From Corynebacterium minutissimum (GTDB lineage Bacteria; Actinomycetota; Actinomycetes; Mycobacteriales; Mycobacteriaceae), in the NCBI RefSeq assembly GCF_016889765.1, contig NZ_CP069533.1, forward strand, positions 1,116,001 through 1,180,000: a DNA stretch of 64,000 bases. The letters run 5' to 3'. The position numbers and the translations under genes were made by a program. The notes under the pieces are model-generated. The model saw only the letters and a list, made by a program, of their open reading frames with translations, searched no databases and was not told the DNA's origin. Position 1 is the first letter of the stretch; every line of letters begins with the position of its first letter. Below are positions 33,813-41,316 of this stretch, one piece after another.

Positions 33813-34462
33813 AGGACTCCCTGCTCGCGGGCAGCTGCCACGGCAGAGGTGCGCGAGCGCACGCCTAGCTTGTCGTAGATGTGGACAAGGTGGGACTTCA
33901 CCGTGGCTTCTGAGAGCATAAGCTCCACGCCAATTTCACGGTTGGAAGAACCTGCAGCCACCAGCTTGAGAACCTCCAGCTCGCGCGGGGTAAGCGACGT
34001 GCGTGGGGTGCGCACGCGGGTCATCAGCTTGTCGGCCACGATGGGGGACAGTGCCGAGTCACCCTCGGCAGCGGACCGCACCGCGGCGAGCAGCTCGGCC
34101 GGCGGAGCGTCTTTCAGCAAGTAGCCGACCGCACCTGATTCGATGGCACCGAGAATATCCGCATCGGTGTCATAGTTGGTGACCACAAGGACCTTGGGGG
34201 GATTGTCCATGGAGAAGCGGATAGCGGCGGTAGCCTCCGCACCGGTCATGACGCGAGTGCCTTCAATACCGGCGCCAAAGCGCAGGTCCATGAGGAGGAC
34301 ATCGATTCCGCCTGCTTGTGCGGCAGATACCGCGGCTTCAGCCGTGGCGACCTCACCTACTACCTCGATGTCCTCGGCGCCCTCGAGCACCGAGCGTAGA
34401 CCCAGGCGCACGATCTCGTGGTCATCGGCAAGCAAGACCCTAATCACGGGCTTCCTCCTCAT
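33809..34462 (-). CDS. hrrA: NarL/LuxR-type response regulator, HrrA-like
   Basis: 217 residues from ATG 34462; a GTG five codons later (VIRVLLADDHEIV) is an equally good start by homology. The receiver domain has DDHE and the phosphorylated Asp in VLLMDLRFG, then Lys in YLLKDAPP. The C-terminal LuxR-type HTH is SLTPRELEVLKLVAAGSSNREIGVELMLSEATVKSHLVHIYDKLGVRSR. It reads very like HrrA, the haem-responsive regulator that activates hmuO in corynebacteria, and the neighbourhood (mcbR, glsB, usp further on) fits. The paralogue ChrA cannot be fully excluded. It sits directly downstream of its kinase gene. Confidence 0.8.
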   Translation of the reverse strand: MRRKPVIRVLLADDHEIVRLGLRSVLEGAEDIEVVGEVATAEAAVSAAQAGGIDVLLMDLRFGAGIEGTRVMTGAEATAAIRFSMDNPPKVLVVTNYDTDADILGAIESGAVGYLLKDAPPAELLAAVRSAAEGDSALSPIVADKLMTRVRTPRTSLTPRELEVLKLVAAGSSNREIGVELMLSEATVKSHLVHIYDKLGVRSRTSAVAAAREQGVL

Positions 34463-34483
34463 TGGTACGGTGTGGACAAATTC

Positions 34484-35656
34484 TTAATCTACATCGTTAT
34501 TTAAGGGCACACTAACTGAGACTGCCGTGCCCGTGCCTGGTGTGGATTCGATCACGACCTCGCCGCCGAGCTCTTCCGCACGCCGACGCATGGCCGCGAG
34601 CCCAATATGGCCTAGTCCGGCTGGTTTATTCTCCACGGCCTCCACATCAAAGCCCTGGCCGTTATCCACCACGTCCACGCGCACCTCGTCCGGCGCATAC
34701 GTGACGGTCACTCGGGCCTTGGAGGCGTGGGCATGCTTGACGACGTTGCCCACCGCGCCCTGCGCAATCCTCAACAACGCCGCCTCCACCTTCATAGGCA
34801 GCTGCTGCGCTTCGCCTTCCACATCCACTGAAACGTCCACGTCCCCGGTGGCCGCAAAATTATCCGCCATGCGGGTCAGCGCTGCCCCGAGGGACGTTTC
34901 GGACAGTGCGGCCGGCTGCAGTGCCGCAATCATGGCGCGGGCTTCATGGAGGTTATCCGCTGCGGTGCGGCGCGCCAGCTCAATGCGTTCTTGCGCCTTG
35001 GGGATATTCTCCGTGGCGAGGTCACGGTCAGCAGCATGGAGCAGCATTTGAATCGAGGACAGCCCTTGGGCCAAGGTGTCGTGAATCTCGTGCGCAATGC
35101 GCTGGCGTTCGGCGGTCATGCCAGCCTCGCGCTCGGACTCCACTAACTGCGAGCGAGTTTCCATAAGTTCGCGGTTCATTCTGCTCAAGGCAGAGAAAGC
35201 ATAGGTGATAGCGATAGTCACCAAAGCTGAGACTGCCGGCCCCATGATGCCACCAAAAGTCAGCCCGCCGGGTATCTGCACAACGACGGTCACCACCGTG
35301 GCCACGAGCACGCAGATAATGCCGGGAATCATCTCCAGCACGTAGAGGTACACAAAGTACAAGGAAAAGACGAGGTAGATGGCCGCTGGGGCCACCGCCA
35401 TATCCGCAAGCCATAGCACCGTGAGGATAGCCAGCCAACCATATTGCGCAATGCGGGGCAGCGATTCGACGTAGGCGGACCCACCGAAGTAGACCACGGC
35501 GAAGGACACGAGCAGCAGCAGGTTGAGTACGCCCTGCCACAAGGGCAGGCGCACCGTGGTGAAGATAGCCACCACCAGAAGCGTCGCGGTCAGGATGTGG
35601 ATCCCGTTGCGCATTGCATCCGAGTCAACTGAACGCTGGTCTAGTGTGGAGGTCAT
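34484..35656 (-). CDS. hrrS: sensor histidine kinase, HrrS-like
   Basis: 390 residues from ATG 35656. Five or six N-terminal membrane segments (about residues 15-150) with very short outer loops suggest sensing within the membrane. The HisKA_3 motif is AERQRIAHEIHDTLAQGLSSIQMLL, where the His after the second Glu is the phosphorylation site. The HATPase region has VDVVDNGQGFD, GLGHIGLAAMRRRAEELGG and GTGTAVSVSVPL. HrrS in corynebacteria responds to haem, and that role is inferred from the pairing with the HrrA-like gene 21 bp downstream. Its start codon shares bases with the start of the divergent lipoprotein gene. Confidence 0.8.
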   Translation of the reverse strand: MTSTLDQRSVDSDAMRNGIHILTATLLVVAIFTTVRLPLWQGVLNLLLLVSFAVVYFGGSAYVESLPRIAQYGWLAILTVLWLADMAVAPAAIYLVFSLYFVYLYVLEMIPGIICVLVATVVTVVVQIPGGLTFGGIMGPAVSALVTIAITYAFSALSRMNRELMETRSQLVESEREAGMTAERQRIAHEIHDTLAQGLSSIQMLLHAADRDLATENIPKAQERIELARRTAADNLHEARAMIAALQPAALSETSLGAALTRMADNFAATGDVDVSVDVEGEAQQLPMKVEAALLRIAQGAVGNVVKHAHASKARVTVTYAPDEVRVDVVDNGQGFDVEAVENKPAGLGHIGLAAMRRRAEELGGEVVIESTPGTGTAVSVSVPLNNDVD

Positions 35657-36233
35657 GCGCCTCAGCCTACTTCCCCCTCTTGCTGCCTGTCTGATCGGTA
35701 TCGGCCTTCTCACCACCGGCTGCGCAGACTCCGGTCAGCCCGCAAACCCCACACCGAACGACACTCACGACAGCGCCCCCGTTGAATATCCGGAGCACTC
35801 CGAGGCCAACGGCGATGGACTTGCCATCGACGCCTCCGCGGAGGTCACCGACTGGGAAGACTGCCCTTACCTGGATACCCAGTGGGTCGCAGATACGAAT
35901 GGGCAGAGGATGACCCGGTGGGGCGTCGACAAGCGCTTTAGCACCCCTGCCTGCGTATTCTGGTCCTACCCGGAGGAGCCGCAGGCCACCGTCATCGTAC
36001 GGGAGATGCCCAGCGTGGAGGAGGCGCGCGCGGTTGTCGATGCCGCCGCCCCCATCAACGACACCGAGCTGGCGGAATTCGACGGCTGGTCAGGCGGGCG
36101 TGGAGTATTTGAGGATCACTCCGTCTTCGCCGTGCAGAAGGACACCCACGCGGTGCTCGTGTGGTCAAACCAGTTACAAACCCTGAAGCCGCAGCTCATT
36201 GCGCAGGAGACTATTGCACACCTTAGGCTCTAA
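35655..36233 (+). CDS. DUF2020 family lipoprotein
   Basis: 192 residues from ATG 35655 (a GTG three codons earlier is possible). A signal peptide MRLSLLPPLAACLIGIGLLTTGC ends in a lipobox-like LTTGC, so Cys22-23 would be lipidated and the protein anchored outside. A short Pro/Asn-rich linker precedes the globular DUF2020 domain (CPYLDTQWVADTNGQRMTRWG, CVFWSYPEEPQATVIV, VEEARAVVDAAAP). The function is unknown. It is divergent from the hrrS-like gene, and both starts fall in one CATG, so each promoter must lie inside the other gene. Confidence 0.82.
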   Translation: MRLSLLPPLAACLIGIGLLTTGCADSGQPANPTPNDTHDSAPVEYPEHSEANGDGLAIDASAEVTDWEDCPYLDTQWVADTNGQRMTRWGVDKRFSTPACVFWSYPEEPQATVIVREMPSVEEARAVVDAAAPINDTELAEFDGWSGGRGVFEDHSVFAVQKDTHAVLVWSNQLQTLKPQLIAQETIAHLRL

Positions 36234-36247
36234 AGCGCCCAGCGCTG

Positions 36248-36400
36248 CTACACGGCGACGTCGTTGTAGGGCATCAAGGTCGAGACCCACGGGAACACAA
36301 CTTCCATGAGCAGGAAGAACACGGCGACGATGAGGGCCACCGCCAGCACAGCTTTCACCACAGTCGGGCCGGGCAAAAGGTTCCAGAGCGCGCGATACAT
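36248..36400 (-). CDS. 50-residue single-membrane-segment protein coupled to sortase
   Basis: Small gene read directly from the minus strand: it begins MYRALWNLLPGPTVVKAVLA and ends TLMPYNDVAV. A hydrophobic segment covers about residues 14-38. Its ATG overlaps the sortase stop codon by one base (TAATG), which makes translational coupling almost certain. This, with the intact frame and clean stop, is the reason to call it a gene. No known domain is recognised. The tight link to the sortase suggests a helper or membrane partner, which is inference. Confidence 0.7.
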   Translation of the reverse strand: MYRALWNLLPGPTVVKAVLAVALIVAVFFLLMEVVFPWVSTLMPYNDVAV

Positions 36401-37167
36401 TAGTTCTCCTCCAAGACGGCGGGGCGGTCATTCTCGTGAGACCCGGGGGATTTCTCTTCCCGCTCGGTCTCCATGGCGTGGATAATCATGCGCTCCGCAT
36501 TGGAAAATTGCGGGTGGCACGTGGTGAGCGTGAGCAGCCCCTCACTAGCCTCAATGCCCGCGTCCGGCGGGGTGCCCGGTATCGGATCCAACACGCTGAC
36601 ATCACCCGGAAGCGTAATGTGGCGTCCCTGAATCTGCCGGTACTCTGGCTTTTCTCGCTGCTCAGGCGTGAGACACTCGGCTGGGGCTCCATCAATGGGC
36701 AGCACGCGGTAGGTAGTCCACTCCGTAGAGGTCTCAATCACAATGGCATCGCAGGTCTGCAGGTTATCCAGGTCATTAAACGGCGCGCCTTTGCCCACGC
36801 GATGCCCCGCGACAGCGAAATTACCCAGCTCACCGGGCATCTGCGTATCCGTATACCGTCCGGGGCCGCGCAGCAGGTCATCTTCATTCGTGCCTTCCAG
36901 CACCGCAAAAGCGAAGTCAGAACCAAAAGCCGGGATGTAAAGGCGCGCAAAGGCCTCACCCAGCCTCGGTGCCTGGCCCTGTCCACGCGGGTTGTGCCAC
37001 TCCTCCTGCAGGGTTTCGTTGGCTTCCTCCTGCAGGTGGCCGGATGCGATATTGGTCCAGTAGGACTCATAGAACGCGAAGAGCAAAAGCAGCACACCGG
37101 CTGTCAACATGAGCTCCCCAACGACGGTGCTCACCGTTGTTCTTCGTCGCGTTGTGGGCTGTGGCAT
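36400..37167 (-). CDS. class E-type sortase
   Basis: 255 residues from ATG 37167 (an in-frame upstream ATG is less likely). One N-terminal membrane segment (ELMLTAGVLLLLFAFYESYW) positions the catalytic domain outside. The sortase triad is visible: His in FAVAGHRVGKGAPF, Cys in LLTLTTCHPQFSNAERM and Arg in the same segment (NAER). The sequence around the Cys fits class E housekeeping sortases of high-GC Gram-positive bacteria, which anchor LAXTG-type proteins. No substrate with a sorting signal is seen in this window. Followed by a coupled 50-residue protein gene. Confidence 0.92.
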   Translation of the reverse strand: MPQPTTRRRTTVSTVVGELMLTAGVLLLLFAFYESYWTNIASGHLQEEANETLQEEWHNPRGQGQAPRLGEAFARLYIPAFGSDFAFAVLEGTNEDDLLRGPGRYTDTQMPGELGNFAVAGHRVGKGAPFNDLDNLQTCDAIVIETSTEWTTYRVLPIDGAPAECLTPEQREKPEYRQIQGRHITLPGDVSVLDPIPGTPPDAGIEASEGLLTLTTCHPQFSNAERMIIHAMETEREEKSPGSHENDRPAVLEEN

Positions 37168-37230
37168 GCCCTCTACCCTAGCCCCTGTACCGTATAAGTA
37201 CCCCACTCAGAGGACGGAGAGGAGTCCACG

Positions 37231-38217
37231 ATGCTCGAGATTTTCATGTACCCCGTCTCCGGGATCATGAAGCTGTGGCATCTGCTGTTTAGCTCATTCC
37301 TTGACGGTTCGATGGCGTGGATCCTCACCATCATCTTCCTCGTGCTGACGGTACGCGGCATCATTGCCCCACTGAACTGGCAGTCAGTCAAGCAGGGCCG
37401 CATCGCTGCGCTCATGCGCCCGGAGATGACGGAACTCAATCAACAACTGCGCCACGTCACTGAGGTCGATGAGGCCGTCGCACTCCTCACTCAGCAGCGA
37501 GAGTTGAAGAAGCGCTATAAGCACAACCCACTGCTCGGCTGTTTCCCGTCCTTCATCATTGTTCCCGCATTTATTGGCCTTTACCAGGTGGTTCTGAGGG
37601 TCTCCGGTTCCGCCCATGAAGCGGTGGGGATGCTGACGCTTGCCGACGTCTCCTCCTTCCGTACCTCCACCGTCTTCGGCGTCCCCCTCACGGATTTCGC
37701 CCGCGAACACCGTGATCTGGTTCTGCCCATGCTCGTGGCTGCGCTCGTGTTTACGTCCTTGAGCACCCTCATCATGCTCTACCGCGGCTTCCTCACCACG
37801 CAATTTGATCAGAAGATTCCACGCCGGCTGCTCTGGTTCATGGCGCTCATGGTGGTGCTGATCCCCTGGATGCTGTGGAATGTAGCCTGGCACGGGCCTA
37901 TCCCCGTGACCATCATTTTCTACTGGGGCTGTTCCTACCTCTTCTCGCTCGTGCAGACCATCGTCTACGAGTCAATCTTGCACCGACGTTATCCACTTCC
38001 GGAGGCCGTTCATGAGCAGCGCCGCGCAAGCATTCAGCGCTGGCGTACGAAGGAAGCCAAGAAAAACAAGAAAGCCCAAAAGGCTCAATTCAAAGCTAAT
38101 CCGGAGCAGAAGAAAGAATACGACGTTTCCCGCAAGCGCCACTCAGCGATCCTTGCTGAGGCAAGGAAGATCGTTAAATCGAATAATCAGCAGGAGGGGC
38201 CGACAACAGCTGAATAG
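37231..38217 (+). CDS. YidC/Oxa1-family membrane protein insertase (paralogue)
   Basis: 328 residues. MLEIFMYPVSGIMKLWHLL at the N-terminus, then five predicted membrane segments. Conserved elements are the hydrophilic helical hairpin MRPEMTELNQQLRHVTEVDEA...LLTQQRELKKRYKHNPLLGCFPSFIIVPAFIGLYQVV and YRGFLTTQFDQKIPRRLLWFMALM. The C-terminal tail is strongly basic, typical of ribosome-binding YidC variants. The housekeeping YidC normally lies near rpmH/rnpA, so this looks like a second copy. Its end overlaps the convergent mcbR gene by 44 bp. Confidence 0.88.
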   Translation: MLEIFMYPVSGIMKLWHLLFSSFLDGSMAWILTIIFLVLTVRGIIAPLNWQSVKQGRIAALMRPEMTELNQQLRHVTEVDEAVALLTQQRELKKRYKHNPLLGCFPSFIIVPAFIGLYQVVLRVSGSAHEAVGMLTLADVSSFRTSTVFGVPLTDFAREHRDLVLPMLVAALVFTSLSTLIMLYRGFLTTQFDQKIPRRLLWFMALMVVLIPWMLWNVAWHGPIPVTIIFYWGCSYLFSLVQTIVYESILHRRYPLPEAVHEQRRASIQRWRTKEAKKNKKAQKAQFKANPEQKKEYDVSRKRHSAILAEARKIVKSNNQQEGPTTAE

Positions 38218-38782
38218 CCAGCTGCTTCGCGGTGACCAGCGGCGCCGATTCGCGGGTCAACCGCGCGCCAGCAAGACCGCCATCCAAGAAGATGAGGAGC
38301 TGGCTGGCCTGTTCCCCTGAAGGGTAGCCATTCTTGGCGTTGAGCAGGGCTGTAATGGTGGAGTGCATCCAGGAGCGGTGCTCCACACAGGCAGCCACGA
38401 TGCCCCTTTCGGCATCTGTTTCTGGACGCGGATACTCGCCCGCCGCGTTGAGGAAGTGTGAGCCGCGGTACTCCATGGTGGGCTGTTCCTCAATGGCTTT
38501 ATCAAAGAAAGCGAGGATCTTGCTTTCTGCATCGGTAGCGTCCGCGGTACGTTCCTGCCAATCGGCACGGTACTGCTCATCGAGCGCCTCAACATAGGCA
38601 ATGACGAGGGCATCCTTCGAGCCGAAAAGCGAGTACAGCGAGGCCTTAGCTACGTCAGCCTCGCGCAGGATACGGTCGATGCCGATGACGCGAATACCTT
38701 CAGTAGTAAAGAGGCGCGTCGCTGATTCGAGCAGCCGGCTGCGCGGACTCGGGCGATTGCGTCGCGACTTCTTCTCGGCCAT
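38174..38782 (-). CDS. mcbR: TetR-family repressor McbR (methionine/cysteine regulon)
   Basis: 202 residues. The HTH region RLLESATRLFTTEGIRVIGIDRILREADVAKASLYSLFGSKDALVIAYVEALDEQ and the ending ...LLSAPPADYSI match McbR of C. glutamicum as I remember it almost residue for residue. McbR represses sulphur-amino-acid genes and is released by S-adenosylhomocysteine. Neighbours glsB and usp agree with the C. glutamicum order. AGGAGAAGAA lies before the ATG. A 33-bp inverted repeat directly upstream (38804-38836) is a candidate autoregulatory site. Confidence 0.9.
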   Translation of the reverse strand: MAEKKSRRNRPSPRSRLLESATRLFTTEGIRVIGIDRILREADVAKASLYSLFGSKDALVIAYVEALDEQYRADWQERTADATDAESKILAFFDKAIEEQPTMEYRGSHFLNAAGEYPRPETDAERGIVAACVEHRSWMHSTITALLNAKNGYPSGEQASQLLIFLDGGLAGARLTRESAPLVTAKQLAIQLLSAPPADYSI

Positions 38783-38803
38783 TTCTTCTCCTCACATGAC
38801 AAA

Positions 38804-38836
38804 ACCGGTTCATCTACACAATATAGACAAACCGGT
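38804..38836. promoter_or_regulatory. inverted repeat upstream of mcbR, candidate operator
   Basis: Arms ACCGGTTCATCTA (38804-38816) and TAGACAAACCGGT (38824-38836) match at 11 of 13 positions around a 7-base spacer. The right arm contains TAGAC, the half site of the known McbR consensus TAGAC-N6-GTCTA, but the halves here point inward differently. It lies 22 bp before the mcbR start and between it and the glsB stop. Confidence 0.55.
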
Positions 38837-38850
38837 ATGTATGTGAAATT

Positions 38851-39111
38851 TTATTTCTTGCGTCCAGTTAGTGCGCCCACGATCCACAGCAAGATACATG
38901 CGCCGACCGTGGCGGTAATAATCATAAGGAACCAGCTATCGCCCACGTTCTTGTTGAAAAGGGCCAGCAGGCCACCGCCGATAACACCGCCGATAACACC
39001 GACGATGAGGTTGGTAAACAGACCCTGATCGCGCTTCATAATCTTCTCTGCGAGCCAGCCGGCAATGATACCGACGATGATCGAGCTAAAGAAACCGAGA
39101 CCAAGTCCCAT
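38851..39111 (-). CDS. GlsB/YeaQ/YmgE-family stress-response membrane protein
   Basis: 86 residues with three membrane segments: MGLGLGFFSSIIVGIIAGWLA, LFTNLIVGVIGGVIGGGLLALF and WFLMIITATVGACILLWIVG. The Gly-rich pattern is that of the transglycosylase-associated/GlsB family, linked to envelope or general stress. GAGGAG lies about 10 bases before the ATG at 39111. Located between mcbR and usp, as in other corynebacteria. Confidence 0.9.
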   Translation of the reverse strand: MGLGLGFFSSIIVGIIAGWLAEKIMKRDQGLFTNLIVGVIGGVIGGGLLALFNKNVGDSWFLMIITATVGACILLWIVGALTGRKK

Positions 39112-39176
39112 AATGTACTACTCCTCGTTACTAAAAATTGTTGCGTACGTCCACGAGTGTACGCACAAAACGACGA

Positions 39177-39223
39177 AACGATCCGGCTGCAGCGCATCCA
39201 TAGGCCACTGCAGCCGAATCGTT
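39177..39223 (-). terminator. terminator after usp
   Basis: Arms AACGATCCGGCTGCAG (39177-39192) and CTGCAGCCGAATCGTT (39208-39223) pair with one mismatch. In the minus direction the hairpin is followed by TCGTCGTTTTG. Confidence 0.8.
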
Positions 39224-39243
39224 ATTGCGAAGTAATCGAACGG

Positions 39244-40140
39244 TTACTCAGAATCTGGGCGAACCACCATCATCGGGCACGGAGCCGACTGCAGGAGCGC
39301 ACGGGAGGTGGAACCAAGGAGCATACCCTTGAAACCACCGCGGCCGTGAGAACCAACGACCAGTAGCTGCGCACCTTCGGAGGCATCCGTCAGCGCACGG
39401 ACCGGGCGGTCACGGGCGATAACCTTCTTGACCGGCACATCCGGGTACTCCTTCTGAAGATCAGCGAGGCGTTCAGTAAGCAGCTCTGCCTGCTCCTTCT
39501 CCACCTCTGCCCACTCAGCCTGGGCCGCGGACAAACCAGCGAGGGAGGCCTGGACCTGCATGTCCATCCAGGTGTGTACGGCGATGAGTTCAGCGCCGCG
39601 GGCATCCGCCTCCTTGAAGGCGTAGTCCGTAGCCTTCTGGGACACCTCAGAGCCATCCACACCAACGACTACCGGTCCGTACTTGGTGGAATCAGTGACG
39701 TGGTTGTCCTCGCGCACAACCACGACGGGGCAGGACGCGTGGGAGACCACGGATGCGGAGACAGAACCCATGACCATGCCGGACAGGCCACCCATACCGC
39801 GGGAGCCCATAACAATCATGGTGACGTCCTTGGACATCTCCAACAGCATGTCAATCGGGGAACCCTCGGCCACGGTGTGGCCGATCTTCAGCTCCGGGGC
39901 CACCTTGTGGGCCTCAGCGCGAGCTTCCTCAATCTTGTCGAGTGTTTCTGCCTGAAGATCGTCGAAAAGTTCCTTCGGCGGAACCATGCCCTCGGCGTAA
40001 AGGAATTGCGGCATCGTATAGCTCGATGCGATACGAAGCGGAATCCCCCGCTTCATCGCAGTGTTAGCAGCCCAACGAACGGCGTTCTTCGACGCTTCCG
40101 AGCCATCAACGGCTACGACGACAATGTCTTCCTTGGTCAT
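39244..40140 (-). CDS. universal stress protein, tandem Usp domains
   Basis: 298 residues made of two Usp domains (about 1-145 and 150-298). Each carries the ATP-binding glycine motif: MGSRGMGGLSGMVMGSVSASVV in the first and VGSHGRGGFKGMLLGSTSRALL in the second. Opening strands are VVAVDGSEASKNAVRWA and VVVGVDGSEVSQKATDYA. Tandem UspA proteins are common in actinobacteria and respond to stress or hypoxia. AAAGGATGAGGTC before the ATG gives the ribosome binding site. In C. glutamicum the gene near mcbR is called uspA3, and this is its likely counterpart. Confidence 0.93.
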   Translation of the reverse strand: MTKEDIVVVAVDGSEASKNAVRWAANTAMKRGIPLRIASSYTMPQFLYAEGMVPPKELFDDLQAETLDKIEEARAEAHKVAPELKIGHTVAEGSPIDMLLEMSKDVTMIVMGSRGMGGLSGMVMGSVSASVVSHASCPVVVVREDNHVTDSTKYGPVVVGVDGSEVSQKATDYAFKEADARGAELIAVHTWMDMQVQASLAGLSAAQAEWAEVEKEQAELLTERLADLQKEYPDVPVKKVIARDRPVRALTDASEGAQLLVVGSHGRGGFKGMLLGSTSRALLQSAPCPMMVVRPDSE

Positions 40141-40181
40141 GACCTCATCCTTTCGACGTGCTTACACCTCCAGTCTAATAC

Positions 40182-40328
40182 CTATAGGCCTGCCTGTGGG
40201 GTGGTAGCAGCATCCGCATTGGCGGGGAAGAGGACGTTGTACAGGGTCACCGCGATATCGCGAATAACCGCACCGATACCATTGGAAAAGAAGTCAATGA
40301 CGGGCGCGAGAATAGAGTTAAAATCCAT
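40182..40328 (-). CDS. 48-residue hydrophobic/amphipathic protein, possibly leaderless
   Basis: Begins MDFNSILAPVIDFFSNGIGA and ends ATTPQAGL, with a mostly helical hydrophobic stretch (residues 5-36). No Shine-Dalgarno sequence precedes the ATG at 40328, but TATTCT lies 7 bases upstream in the minus direction, the right place for a -10 box of a leaderless transcript. It ends 41 bp before usp on the same strand. Length and composition recall the very small porins of the corynebacterial outer membrane, but no specific similarity is claimed. Its start shares CATG with the divergent pseudouridine synthase. Confidence 0.5.
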   Translation of the reverse strand: MDFNSILAPVIDFFSNGIGAVIRDIAVTLYNVLFPANADAATTPQAGL

Positions 40329-41316
40329 GGGAAAAAGAATAGTCCAAAAAAGGCGTGGCGCAACACCACTTCCTATCCGTGATGGGCTAAACCCCACCCA
40401 GGCTCGGGTACCTGAAGGACCAATTAGCGCGTGGAACTTCGTACACAATCTCATCAGCACGCAGCGTCATCGCCACCCCGACGACAACGAGCAAGCCTTG
40501 CAGGCCCGCTTCGACGCGAACGAGGTTGTGACTCAAAGCGGTACGGCCCTTAGCCCTGACAGTATCCTGGACACTAATGCCGTGGTGTATTTCTATCGCA
40601 TCCCTGCGCCAGAGGTCCCTGTTCCTTACGACATACCAATTCTCTTTGAAGACGAACACCTTCTGGTCGTGGATAAGCCACCCTTCATGGCCACGATGCC
40701 GCGGGCCCGGCACATCACAGAGACTGCGACCGTGCGCCTACGCCGCAGCACAGGCAACAACGAACTGTCCCCCGCACACCGCCTCGACCGTCTCACCTCA
40801 GGAATCCTCGTCTTCACCAAGGACCGCTCCGTTCGGGGCGCGTACCAAACGTTGTTTGCTGAGCGCCGCGTGAACAAGACCTACGAAGCCATCGCCCCGC
40901 TTTCCGACGTCTCCCCCGGCACCCTCTGGCGCTCCCGCATGGAGAAGACCCCGGGCGAACTACAAGGGCGCATCGTCGACGGTGAAGTCAACGCCATCAC
41001 CGAAGTTGCTGCCGTCGAACCAGTGGTCAAGGCCCCGTACGAAGCCCTTCACGGCCCACTTCCGGACCTTGCGACGTACACTCTTAAACCTCACACCGGA
41101 AAGACCCACCAGTTGCGTCTCCACATGCTTCAGGCAGGAATTCCCATTATTGGGGACCCCATCTACCCCGTAGTATTCCCCGCAGAAGCCGAAGACATGC
41201 GAGTTCCCATGCACTTAACGGCGACACAGATTACCTTCGTTGACCCATTATCCGGCGCAACCCGCGAATTCACCTCGCATTTACCGATTGAAACCCATCA
41301 TTTATTAAGCCCGTAA
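40327..41316 (+). CDS. RNA pseudouridine synthase (RluA family)
   Basis: 329 residues from ATG 40327; the long upstream extension of the frame lies over the usp gene and is not coding. It isomerises uridines in rRNA or tRNA. The catalytic Asp is in PAHRLDRLTSGILVF. Other signatures are HLLVVDKPPFMATMP, GRIVDGEVNA, KTHQLRLHMLQAGIPIIGDPIYP. There is no S4 domain, but an N-terminal region of about 85 residues precedes the catalytic core. The target nucleotide is unknown. It starts within the same CATG as the 48-residue gene on the other strand. Confidence 0.93.
   Translation: MGKRIVQKRRGATPLPIRDGLNPTQARVPEGPISAWNFVHNLISTQRHRHPDDNEQALQARFDANEVVTQSGTALSPDSILDTNAVVYFYRIPAPEVPVPYDIPILFEDEHLLVVDKPPFMATMPRARHITETATVRLRRSTGNNELSPAHRLDRLTSGILVFTKDRSVRGAYQTLFAERRVNKTYEAIAPLSDVSPGTLWRSRMEKTPGELQGRIVDGEVNAITEVAAVEPVVKAPYEALHGPLPDLATYTLKPHTGKTHQLRLHMLQAGIPIIGDPIYPVVFPAEAEDMRVPMHLTATQITFVDPLSGATREFTSHLPIETHHLLSP

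Noticed and set aside
39574..40326. Upstream extension of the pseudouridine synthase frame by 251 codons
   Set aside because: It lies on the opposite strand of usp and the conserved synthase sequence begins only after 40327.
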